From Thermoplasmata archaeon (lineage in GTDB: Archaea; Thermoplasmatota; Thermoplasmata; Lutacidiplasmatales; UBA184), in the NCBI GenBank assembly GCA_021790425.1, contig JAJYEA010000014.1:1-42305 (forward strand): 42,305 nucleotides of DNA. The letters are read 5' to 3'. The position numbers and the translations under genes were made by a program. This document shows positions 15,654-22,022 of this stretch, one piece after another. The notes beneath the pieces are model-generated. The model worked only from the letters and a program-made list of their open reading frames with translations. It was not told the origin of the DNA and did no database searches. Every line of letters begins with the position of its first letter. Within the stretch, counting starts at the first letter, position 1.

Positions 15654-16424
15654 ATGCCGTTCCCCCAGCATCCAAGGAAACACCGAGAAGGGGCCCTCTT
15701 CACACCCCGTCACTTCTTCCGCTACCTGAAGAGCACAGGGGAGTCGGTTCCGCGGGCGCCGTCGACAGTTATCCTGTGCTTCACACCCCACTTGACCAAG
15801 TTCGCGGTCGATGCCCTCCACGCGCGGCAGGCGAAGGACGCACCGGAGCTCATCCTGCGAACGCCCCTGGGTCCCCTCGGACTGGTCGTGACGCGAGGGA
15901 TTGGCGCGCCGGCCTTAGCGGTGACCGTGGAGGAACTCATGGCTCGGGGCACCCGCCGGTTCGTCTCCTTGGGGATCGCAGGTTGTCTTCAGGCCGACCT
16001 CAGCGTTGGCACGACAGTGCTCTGCACACGAGCGATCCGTGACGAGGGGACCTCATACCACTATGTCCGGGCAAGCAAGTACGCTTACCCGTCCGGCCCC
16101 CTCACAGCCCGACTGCGACGTGGGCTCGAGAGCCGGGGAGTGCAGGTCAGGACCGGGGCGAGTTGGACCGTCGACGCGGCCTATCGAGAGACCGTGAGGG
16201 AGTTGCGGACCTACCGTAAGGAGGGGGTCCTCACGGTGGAGATGGAGGCGAGCGCCCTCTTCACCATCGCGCGGGTGTCAGGCGTCGAAGCAGCCGCGCT
16301 CTTCACTGTCAGCGACATCCTCGACGAGACCGGCTGGGTCCCAAGGTTCGTCGAGGCCAGGACCCACCTCCATTCGCTTCTGAAGCAAACGGTGGCCGTG
16401 CTGGGCGCCGGCCGACCGCGCTAA
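15654..16424 (+). CDS. Nucleoside phosphorylase (PNP/UDP family)
   Basis: A 256-aa enzyme of the PNP_UDP_1 family, expected to cleave purine nucleosides or uridine with phosphate to give the base and (deoxy)ribose 1-phosphate. Family signatures occur in order: FVSLGIAGCLQADLSVGTTV (phosphate/ribose-binding Gly-rich loop, about residues 103-122), AIRDEGTSYHY, then the active-site block TVEMEASALFTIARVSGVEA (about 194-213) with Met-Glu for ribose and base recognition, and FTVSDIL. The length is that of uridine-phosphorylase-like members. The exact base specificity cannot be told. The ATG at 15654 is preferred over the upstream in-frame GTG at 15636 because the ribosome-binding-like GGAAGG lies between them. 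Confidence 0.9.
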   Translation: MPFPQHPRKHREGALFTPRHFFRYLKSTGESVPRAPSTVILCFTPHLTKFAVDALHARQAKDAPELILRTPLGPLGLVVTRGIGAPALAVTVEELMARGTRRFVSLGIAGCLQADLSVGTTVLCTRAIRDEGTSYHYVRASKYAYPSGPLTARLRRGLESRGVQVRTGASWTVDAAYRETVRELRTYRKEGVLTVEMEASALFTIARVSGVEAAALFTVSDILDETGWVPRFVEARTHLHSLLKQTVAVLGAGRPR

Positions 16425-16548
16425 TGCTCATTCAGGTACGCGATGTCGGGCCCTTGCGTTCATCCGCGTACGCGGCCGTGACTCGTGTCCCTGAGCGCAA
16501 GCGGGGAGTGAGGCGGGAGGAGGGCGGGGGCGTCCGTCCCCCGGGGGG

Positions 16549-16570
16549 CTCACCCGTCGTCGTAGTCCGA
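16549..16570 (-). pseudogene. Tail remnant of a CxWC-family gene
   Basis: The minus strand TCGGACTACGACGACGGGTGA differs at only two positions from the end of the CxWC gene at 17233 (encoding SECDDG and the stop). Nothing of the rest of the gene remains. Element A2-1 begins two bases further, as if a duplication or insertion endpoint lay here. Confidence 0.5.
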
Positions 16571-16571
16571 A

Positions 16572-16630
16572 CCGAAGGACCCCCCTTCCCCCGGAGAGAC
16601 CGGAGGACCGGCGGCCTCGGGGTCCTTCGG
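16572..16630. repeat. Palindromic element A2, copy A2-1
   Basis: A 59-bp element with perfect 12-bp ends CCGAAGGACCCC and GGGGTCCTTCGG. The right half (AGGACCGGCGGCC, then CGGGGTCCTTCGG) is almost identical to copy A2-2 at 18434, which has the same length and the same arms. Confidence 0.8.
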
Positions 16631-16716
16631 GACGATTCGTCCTCTGGACTCCCGGCGCCCGCCCCACTCCCAAGACGGGTCGGACCGGGTGAGGATGGGC
16701 ACCTCCCGCGCAAACG

Positions 16717-16725
16717 ATTGATAAC
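16717..16725 (+). promoter_or_regulatory. Box-A-like element of the Nudix gene
   Basis: ATTGATAAC lies 22-30 nt before the GTG start at 16747, with G/C-rich sequence all around. No ribosome-binding site is seen, suggesting a leaderless transcript. Confidence 0.4.
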
Positions 16726-16746
16726 CACCGAGCCCATCGCCACCCT

Positions 16747-17175
16747 GTGCCCGCGAATCTGAAGGCAGAGGTCTGTGTCGGGGCCGCGATCTTTCACCGC
16801 GGCAGGCTCCTTTTGCTGCGCCGCAATACGACAGTCCCCTTTCCCGGGTTATGGGAGATCCCTGGGGGTCATGTGGAGACCGGGGAGTCGCCCGGGGTGG
16901 CACTCCACCGTGAGGTCCGAGAGGAGACAGGGTTGTCCGTAACGGTGGGGCAGCCGTTCCATGTTTGGACCTTCGCCTACCCGTCGAGCCAGCGAGGGAC
17001 CGTACCGACGGTCGAGATCGACTTCCACTGTTCCATGACGGCGGTGAAGGCACCGCGAATGGACCCGAACGAGCACGTTGAGTTCGCGTGGGTACGGCGG
17101 GGCGACCTGTCGCACTATCGCACGGATCCACGTCTCGGCGCGCTCCATCGAAGGGCTTTCGAGACGCGGCACTGA
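16747..17175 (+). CDS. Nudix hydrolase
   Basis: A 142-aa protein with a complete Nudix box, GX5EX7REUXEEXGU, at residues 41-63 (G41, E47, R55-E56, E59-E60, G62). The protein should hydrolyse a nucleoside diphosphate linked to another moiety, using Mg2+ bound by the box glutamates. It has the usual core order: strand AAIFHRGRLLLLRR, substrate-loop WEIPGGHVE, box, then VEFAWVRRGDL (a typical C-terminal Nudix strand). The size is normal for single-domain members such as MutT/NUDT-like enzymes. The substrate is not predictable. The start is GTG at 16747; the sequence before it has no alternative in-frame start with homology. Confidence 0.9.
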   Translation: MPANLKAEVCVGAAIFHRGRLLLLRRNTTVPFPGLWEIPGGHVETGESPGVALHREVREETGLSVTVGQPFHVWTFAYPSSQRGTVPTVEIDFHCSMTAVKAPRMDPNEHVEFAWVRRGDLSHYRTDPRLGALHRRAFETRH

Positions 17176-17232
17176 CGCGCCGACCCCCTCCCGCCAGGGG
17201 AGGGGGACGGCGCAACTCCGGAGGGGGGTCCC

Positions 17233-17535
17233 TCACCCGTCGTCGCACTCCGACCCCGGCAGGACGGCCGCTTCCCGGGCCTGGACCTCGGCCATCCAGT
17301 CGTAGGGGCTCCTGAGGACCTCCTCCGCGTCCGCGACGTGGATCGGCTGCCATCGAGGGTTCCGCGCGGGCTGCCCCGAACCCGAGAGCGGACCGTCCGA
17401 GCCGGGCCCTCCCGGCGAGGCAGGTCCAGACCGAGGAGCCCGCGCTGTGTCCCCTGGTTCCGAGGCAAGACCGTCCCCGAGGGATTTCCGAGGGGCAGGT
17501 CGTTGCCCGTGCCGTCCCGAGCACCACCCGCACAT
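17233..17535 (-). CDS. CxWC-family small protein with in-frame repeat insertion
   Basis: A 100-aa member of a small paralogous family found only by comparison within this window. It starts MCGWCSGRHG. The conserved C-terminal block is QPIHVADAEEVLRSPYDWM followed by AEVQAREAAVLPGSE and DDG. The N-terminal CxWCxGxH may bind zinc. In the sister copy at 18387 the two blocks are contiguous. Here about 50 residues separate them, and repeat B1 sits in that segment without closing the frame. The upstream sequence CCCCGCGACGG before the ATG is shared with the copy at 18387, supporting the start. No known family was recognised. Confidence 0.6.
   Translation of the reverse strand: MCGWCSGRHGQRPAPRKSLGDGLASEPGDTARAPRSGPASPGGPGSDGPLSGSGQPARNPRWQPIHVADAEEVLRSPYDWMAEVQAREAAVLPGSECDDG
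17460..17501. repeat. Repeat B, copy B1, inside a reading frame
   Basis: Core words CCGAGGCAAGACCGTCCCC and TTCCGAGGGGCAGGTC match copy B2 at 22883 almost base for base; B1 is slightly shorter. It lies inside the CxWC gene at 17233-17535. Confidence 0.7.
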
Positions 17536-17599
17536 CCCGTCGCGGGGGGCCCCGGACGGACGGGCCGCGAGCTGCCGTAGGCAGTGCGACCTTCGTCGT

Positions 17600-18145
17600 C
17601 TACTCTATGTCCCCCGAGGCGATGTAGGCGTCGGCGTAGTAGTGGTCGTCGCTGCACCCGCAGGTTCGCTGATAGGGTCCGGCGTACGCGACCGTGAGTG
17701 CCCCTCCGGGAGCGCTGACGGGGACGTACGTCGGAACGCAGCCGTCCCCCACAACCGACGTAGCGTTCGCCCAGTCCTTTCCCCAGGCCACGGTCAGATT
17801 CCACATCGAGGAGGGGGGGTTGCCTGGGGAGCGGAACTGAAACTCCAAGGGCACGCCGTGGAAGGTGTAGGAGGTGGAAAGTTCGCCAGCGACCGAGGAG
17901 TTGTCCGAGGTCGCGTTCACCGTCGTCCACGCCGCCCCAGGTGCAGGGTGCGGGTCGCAGGTGGTCTGCCCGCGCGGATGCACGTTCAGTGGCGAACCCG
18001 GGATCTCGAACGCGCCAATCGGGGCAAGGGCCGCGACCGCGCAGAGCACAGCGACGATAGGCCACGTCCGCCTTATCGAGGATGACTCTCGGGGTGATGG
18101 GCCATAACTTTCGACCTCAGGTGGAGCCGGACGTTGCGCGGCCAC
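17600..18145 (-). CDS. Secreted or membrane-anchored surface protein
   Basis: A 181-aa protein. A basic N-terminus and one hydrophobic helix (about residues 27-47) form a signal anchor. The remainder is an external beta-rich domain of about 130 residues with several N-x-S/T sequons (NATSDNSS, NLTV, NATS) and four cysteines (TTCDP, GDGCVP, RTCGC) suitable for disulphides. The start is GTG at 18145, with CCAATAAC just upstream. Family unknown; organisation resembles the neighbouring surface proteins. Confidence 0.65.
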   Translation of the reverse strand: MAAQRPAPPEVESYGPSPRESSSIRRTWPIVAVLCAVAALAPIGAFEIPGSPLNVHPRGQTTCDPHPAPGAAWTTVNATSDNSSVAGELSTSYTFHGVPLEFQFRSPGNPPSSMWNLTVAWGKDWANATSVVGDGCVPTYVPVSAPGGALTVAYAGPYQRTCGCSDDHYYADAYIASGDIE

Positions 18146-18387
18146 GTTATTGGAACTGGTCCAGGGAGGAAATGAACTTGTGCGCCGACCCCCCCTCCCA
18201 CGCCGGGGAGGGGGGCGGCGCTATCCGGGGGGAGGGGGACTCCCCCTACGCGTCCGCCTCGGGGGAGGCACGCGGCCTCCCGGGCCCTCACCTCGGACAT
18301 CCAATCGGAGGGGCTCCGAAGAACCTCCTGCGAGTCCGCGACGTGGACGGGCTGCCAACCGTGCCGCCCGTGGCACCACCCGCACAT
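18073..18387 (-). CDS. CxWC-family small protein, probably frameshifted near its end
   Basis: A clean copy of the family: MCGWCHGRHGWQPVHVADSQ, then EVLRSPSDWMSEVRAREAAC and LP. The open frame continues to 18073 with low-complexity residues, overlapping the next gene's start by about 70 nt. A run of five C follows the codons for LP. Skipping one base there gives L-P-E-A-D-A and a TAG at 18246, close to the LPGAEA and LPSSEA ends of the copies at 21142 and 22023. The true gene is therefore probably 18246-18387, either frameshifted or with one sequencing error. Its first 10 residues nearly match the copy at 17535. Element A2-2 lies about 45 bp upstream. Confidence 0.5.
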   Translation of the reverse strand: MCGWCHGRHGWQPVHVADSQEVLRSPSDWMSEVRAREAACLPRGGRVGGVPLPPDSAAPLPGVGGGVGAQVHFLPGPVPITWPRNVRLHLRSKVMAHHPESHPR

Positions 18388-18433
18388 GCCGTCGCGGGGG
18401 GACCCCGGGTGGACGATCCGCGCCCCGTCCGGG

Positions 18434-18492
18434 CCGAAGGACCCCCCTGCTGGGGGACAACCCCAAGGACCGGCGGCCCCGGGGTCCTTCGG
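18434..18492. repeat. Palindromic element A2, copy A2-2
   Basis: 59 bp with perfect 12-bp ends CCGAAGGACCCC and GGGGTCCTTCGG, the same length and ends as copy A2-1 at 16572. The interior carries a second small palindrome (CCCCC-tgct-GGGGG-like). It lies immediately upstream of a CxWC gene. Confidence 0.8.
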
Positions 18493-18540
18493 GAGGCCTC
18501 GGCCAACCTGCCGGACGAGGCCGAATCCGCGTGGGGGCGG

Positions 18541-18963
18541 CTACCGGTCGTGGGCGATAGCGTCCAGGGGAGCCCCGTTCGGCGTGGGTTCGGGCTTCTC
18601 AGGGGCGGCGCCCTCACTCGCCCCTCGTTCGCCTACTCTCTTCGCACGACGTCGGCGCCGCGCTCGGCGAACGAAAGCGACCAAGACCACAGCTGAGAGG
18701 GCGATGATGACGGCCCCGAGGACGAAGACGGGGGACTCGTAGATCGGGAAATGTGGGAGGCCACAACCCGGCGACGGCCCGAATTGGACGGTCAGATTCG
18801 ACCACGCATGGCTGTTGATGGAGTCGTTGGCCTCCAAAGACACGTTGAAGGGCGCGAGCGAGGTGAAGCGCGGGTCCGGGTCTTGGTTGTGCGAGACGGG
18901 GCTCTGACCGGACTTTGGCGGTCGTGCCCCTTTCACCTCGAGGGAGTGTAGGGGGCAATTCAT
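18541..18963 (-). CDS. C-terminally anchored surface protein lacking a signal peptide
   Basis: A 140-aa protein. A polar first half with sequons (NVSL, NDS, NLTV) and two or three cysteines looks extracellular. One helix (about residues 76-97) and a strongly basic stop-transfer sequence (RRARRRRRAKR) with an acidic tail complete it. No N-terminal signal sequence is present, which is unusual for this topology; an in-frame TAG lies shortly upstream. The transposon at 19003 starts only about 40 bp upstream of the ATG, so the original 5' end may have been lost. Confidence 0.55.
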   Translation of the reverse strand: MNCPLHSLEVKGARPPKSGQSPVSHNQDPDPRFTSLAPFNVSLEANDSINSHAWSNLTVQFGPSPGCGLPHFPIYESPVFVLGAVIIALSAVVLVAFVRRARRRRRAKRVGERGASEGAAPEKPEPTPNGAPLDAIAHDR

Positions 18964-19002
18964 TCTAATTCTGGACGCCCCTTGTTTCTAATGGCATGTG
19001 AT

Positions 19003-20745
19003 GGGTAGCGCTTATCCACGTAGGTGGCATGCCCCAATGTGCAGTTCCGTTTCCGCCGCCGGGGAAAGTCCACCTACGTCTACCTCATCCAGAAAGGACG
19101 GCGCGACGGGCACGTTGTCAACACCGCCGAGGTCTACCTCGGCACTCAGGACGAGGTGATCCAGCGCCTCACCGCCCCCTCCGAGGGTGGCCTCCAGGGC
19201 TTCGAGTTCCTGCCCTATCCCTTCGGCATCTCGGCGGCGGTCCTCGCCGCCGACGAGGCCCTGGGGTTCTCCCGGACCATCCAGGAGGTCACCGGGAGCC
19301 GCGCCGCCGCCGGAGCCCTCCTTGCCTTCATCGCCGGTCGCGCCCACGAGCCGGTCAGCAAGAACGGCATGGAGGAGTGGGCCTCCCGCTCGCTCTTCCA
19401 CTTCCTCCCCGGGGTCCCTTCGCTCTCCTGCCGACGCTACCTCGACGACATGGACCAGCTCACCCCGCAGGTCGTGGAGACGGTCACCCTCCGCCTGGGC
19501 GAGCGGCTCGTCGCCCAGGGGCACCGCCCCTCTCTGGTCTTCTTCGACCCCACCAACTTCTCCACGGAGCAGGAGCCCGACCTCGACGACCTCGACCGGC
19601 AGCTCCCCCGCACGGGCTATCCCAAGGATGGGAACCACCAGGCCAAGCTCGTGGGGCTCGCGCTCGCCACCACCGAGCGGAGCCTGCCGGTCTTCCACCG
19701 GACCTACCCCGGGAACGTGAACGACGCCCGCCTCTTCCGGGAGATGGTGGGGGAGATGACCGAGAAGCTGGTGAAGATGGGGGCGGCCGCCGAGGAGCTC
19801 TGCTTCGTCTTCGACAAGGGGAACAACTCGAAGCCGGGGTTCGCCGCCCTGGGGGCGGCGAAGGCGCACTTCGTCTCCTCGCTCAAGCGCAACCAGGTGA
19901 AGGACCTCCTGGCGAGGCCCGCGAGCGCGTACCGAAAGCTGTACACGACACAGAAGGAGACCGAGATCCGGGGGTTCCGAGCCCCCCGAGAGGTGATGGG
20001 GGTGAAGGGGGTCGTGGTGGTGGCGTACAACGAGGCTGGGAGGAAGCGGCAGGAGCGGGACTTCGAACGGGCGAAGACCCGCTTCCTCGAGGGCAGCCGG
20101 GAGATCGCGAGGAAGCTCTCCAAGCCGCACCGGGGACGGAGGAGCACCCGGGAGAGCGTGGCGCTGAGGGTGAGCGACCTGGTGCCGAAGAAGTGGCGCG
20201 GGGTGTTCCGGTACCGGGTCGGGGTCACGCTCGACCAGTCGTTCGGGAAGAGGCAGCCTCGGTTCACGGTGCGGGCGTGGGTGGACAAGGAGGCGGAGGA
20301 GAGGAGGAGGCAGGGGTTCGGGAGGACGGTGGTCTTCACGGACCGGGTCGACTGGGACGCCAAGAAGATCGTGCAGACCTACTTCGCACGGAGCGGTCAG
20401 GAGGAGGACTTCCACGTCCTGAAGGACGTGCTGCTGATGCCGGTGATGCCGATCTTCCACCGACGGGACGGCCGGATCAAGGTGCACGCGTTCCTGTGCG
20501 TGGTGGGGCTGCTCTTCTACCGGTGGATCCAGTGGCGAGTGGAGAAGGCCGCGAGGCAGAGGGTCCCTATCGAACACCTGGCGAACGTGCTGCGACAGAT
20601 CCAGGTGGTGGCGCTGCTGAGGACCGAGGGGAAAGAGGTCTCGGTGGCGAAGGTGGTCCTGCAGAAGCTGAGCGAGGAGCAGGCGATGGTCGCGAAGGCG
20701 CTCGAGCTAGCCCGGTTCGTCCCGAAGTGACGCGGGGGGCTACCA
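19003..20745 (+). mobile_element. IS1634-type insertion sequence
   Basis: A single transposase gene with short flanks. GGGTAGC at about 19003 and GCTACC near 20739-20744 are the best candidate inverted ends, but they are short and no target duplication is obvious, so the boundaries are approximate. Truncated-looking secreted-protein genes lie on both sides. Confidence 0.6.
19024..20730 (+). CDS. IS1634-family transposase
   Basis: A 568-aa DDE transposase of the DDE_Tnp_1/IS1634 type. The N-terminus GKSTYVYLIQKGRRDGHVVN is the short beta domain common to this group. The catalytic positions fall in LVFFDPTNFS (about residue 175), CFVFDKGNNS (about 264) and GQEEDFHVLKD (about 460). The latter is followed by the typical VHAFLCVVGLLFYRWIQW helix. 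The length is full, with no internal stop, so it appears intact. The start is GTG at 19024; a later in-frame GTG at 19039 is possible. It is related to the transposases at 25617/28678 and 30440 but clearly divergent from both. Confidence 0.9.
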   Translation: MACPNVQFRFRRRGKSTYVYLIQKGRRDGHVVNTAEVYLGTQDEVIQRLTAPSEGGLQGFEFLPYPFGISAAVLAADEALGFSRTIQEVTGSRAAAGALLAFIAGRAHEPVSKNGMEEWASRSLFHFLPGVPSLSCRRYLDDMDQLTPQVVETVTLRLGERLVAQGHRPSLVFFDPTNFSTEQEPDLDDLDRQLPRTGYPKDGNHQAKLVGLALATTERSLPVFHRTYPGNVNDARLFREMVGEMTEKLVKMGAAAEELCFVFDKGNNSKPGFAALGAAKAHFVSSLKRNQVKDLLARPASAYRKLYTTQKETEIRGFRAPREVMGVKGVVVVAYNEAGRKRQERDFERAKTRFLEGSREIARKLSKPHRGRRSTRESVALRVSDLVPKKWRGVFRYRVGVTLDQSFGKRQPRFTVRAWVDKEAEERRRQGFGRTVVFTDRVDWDAKKIVQTYFARSGQEEDFHVLKDVLLMPVMPIFHRRDGRIKVHAFLCVVGLLFYRWIQWRVEKAARQRVPIEHLANVLRQIQVVALLRTEGKEVSVAKVVLQKLSEEQAMVAKALELARFVPK

Positions 20746-20822
20746 GCCCCTCGGCGACCTCGAATTAGCCGCGTGTGCCCCCAACGCCCTTTCTCTCGAG
20801 GAATCGGCCGTGACCGCCAAAC

Positions 20823-21128
20823 TCAGGTCTGACTCCCGAAGTACCAAGTGTAAGTGTAGGGGGGGACGCCACCGCCCGCCGTACCCGTGAACTGTTGGTT
20901 CCAAGAGGAGGGGGAGTCGCAGTTCGAGTCGGAGGCCCAGAAGCTCTCGCCCCCACGCGTTGCCTGAGCCCAGAACGAAGAGTCGACCTCCCCGCCCGGA
21001 ACTCCGGCGACCGTCCCGGTCTCCGAAACTGCCGGATCTGGTCTCGGAGCGTGAGCCACCCCCAGGAGGAGGATCCCCACGGCAACGAGCGTCAAGGCGG
21101 CCAGATTCACGGCAAGGTCACCCCCCAA
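20823..21128 (-). CDS. Truncated secreted PKD-type protein
   Basis: A 101-aa product. Residues about 5-27 are a signal or anchor helix. The rest begins a PKD-like domain, GGGVPPYTYTWYFG, that ends in a stop just where the rest of the PKD fold should follow. PKD proteins normally continue with a GDG turn and several strands, so this looks like the 5' stump of a longer gene. The IS1634-type element lies about 80 bp downstream. The start is TTG at 21128 or the in-frame GTG at 21110. Confidence 0.5.
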   Translation of the reverse strand: MGGDLAVNLAALTLVAVGILLLGVAHAPRPDPAVSETGTVAGVPGGEVDSSFWAQATRGGESFWASDSNCDSPSSWNQQFTGTAGGGVPPYTYTWYFGSQT

Positions 21129-21141
21129 CCCCGACCTAAGC

Positions 21142-21369
21142 CTATGCCTCGGCCCCAGGAAGGACGGCCGCCTCCCTCGCCCTCACCTCCGCGAGGTAGT
21201 CGCAGGGCGAGCGGAGCACATCGGTCGCGTCCTCGACACGGACGGGGCGGAACCCGTTGTGGACCCCGCGGCACCAGCCACACCGCGTTCCCGCAGGGGA
21301 AGGCTCCTCGGCGTGCGGGCAGACCGAGAAACCCGCCTCGCTTCCGCAGAGGCCGGATGACTGTGGCAC
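21142..21369 (-). CDS. CxWC-family small protein
   Basis: A 75-aa member starting at GTG. It reads CGSEAGFSVCPHAEE, then RCGWCRGVHNGFRPVRVEDA, TDVLRSPCDYLAEVRAREAA and VLPGAEA. The extra upstream cysteines (CGSEAGFSVCP) together with CGWC could complete a four-cysteine zinc site; similar residues occur before the CSWC of the copy at 22023. The frame is open upstream, but that part overlaps the membrane protein gene at 21510, so the GTG at 21369 is the best supported start. Function unknown. Confidence 0.55.
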   Translation of the reverse strand: MPQSSGLCGSEAGFSVCPHAEEPSPAGTRCGWCRGVHNGFRPVRVEDATDVLRSPCDYLAEVRAREAAVLPGAEA

Positions 21370-21509
21370 GGGTTTTTCGGGAGAACTCGGACCTCGTGGC
21401 CCCTCCAGGGACGAGTCCGAAGGTCCTGGCGAGTGACGCGGTCCGAACGCGCCGGAAGTGTTCGCCGTCGGTCTGGACGGGGAGCAAAAAGAACTGGCCG
21501 ATGGCCAGC

Positions 21510-21917
21510 TCACAAGGTGAGAAGGGAGAGGAGAACGAGGACACCGACGCCGATGAGCGCGGCCGTGTAGCCACCTACAACTCGAATCGGCTGGGGAGCG
21601 GGAGACCAGCCTGCTCCGCGGGCGGCCCGGGCGTAGGTCCGCCGAGCAGTTAGGCCCCCTACCCCGCCAACTATGCTCAGCGATAGGGATGTGGCGAAGG
21701 TCGCTGCGAACCTCATCACGATAGAAGGAATGGGAGGGCCAGGAGGAGGACCGCTCGTCACGAGGAGGTAGTTTAGCAGCACCACCGATACAACGCCACC
21801 GGCGCATGCAAGGTCCAGCCAGGCTTCGGCGAGAAGCTTCCATTCACGAACGTCCCGAGGCTGGGGCGGCCTCAGTCCCCGAAGAGGCGCCCCCCCCACC
21901 ACGCTGAGGTCGTTCAT
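21510..21917 (-). CDS. Three-helix membrane protein
   Basis: A 135-aa protein with hydrophobic helices at about residues 34-53, 66-86 and 113-133 separated by short basic loops (TARRTYARAARG). ATG at 21917 is chosen; upstream codons are arginine-rich noise. No family recognised. It lies between two CxWC genes on the same strand. Confidence 0.65.
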   Translation of the reverse strand: MNDLSVVGGAPLRGLRPPQPRDVREWKLLAEAWLDLACAGGVVSVVLLNYLLVTSGPPPGPPIPSIVMRFAATFATSLSLSIVGGVGGLTARRTYARAARGAGWSPAPQPIRVVGGYTAALIGVGVLVLLSLLTL

Positions 21918-22022
21918 CTGATCAGCCGCGGGACGCGATGGTCGCCGGGAATCATGAACCCCGCCATTCCCGGCCCGCCGGGGTAGGGGCCGGCGCAACG
22001 GGGGGGAGGGGGCCCACCGCTC

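Noticed and set aside
19012-20577. 521-aa open frame opposite the first IS1634-type transposase
   Set aside because: It is the antisense shadow of a clearly conserved transposase, with a highly biased composition.
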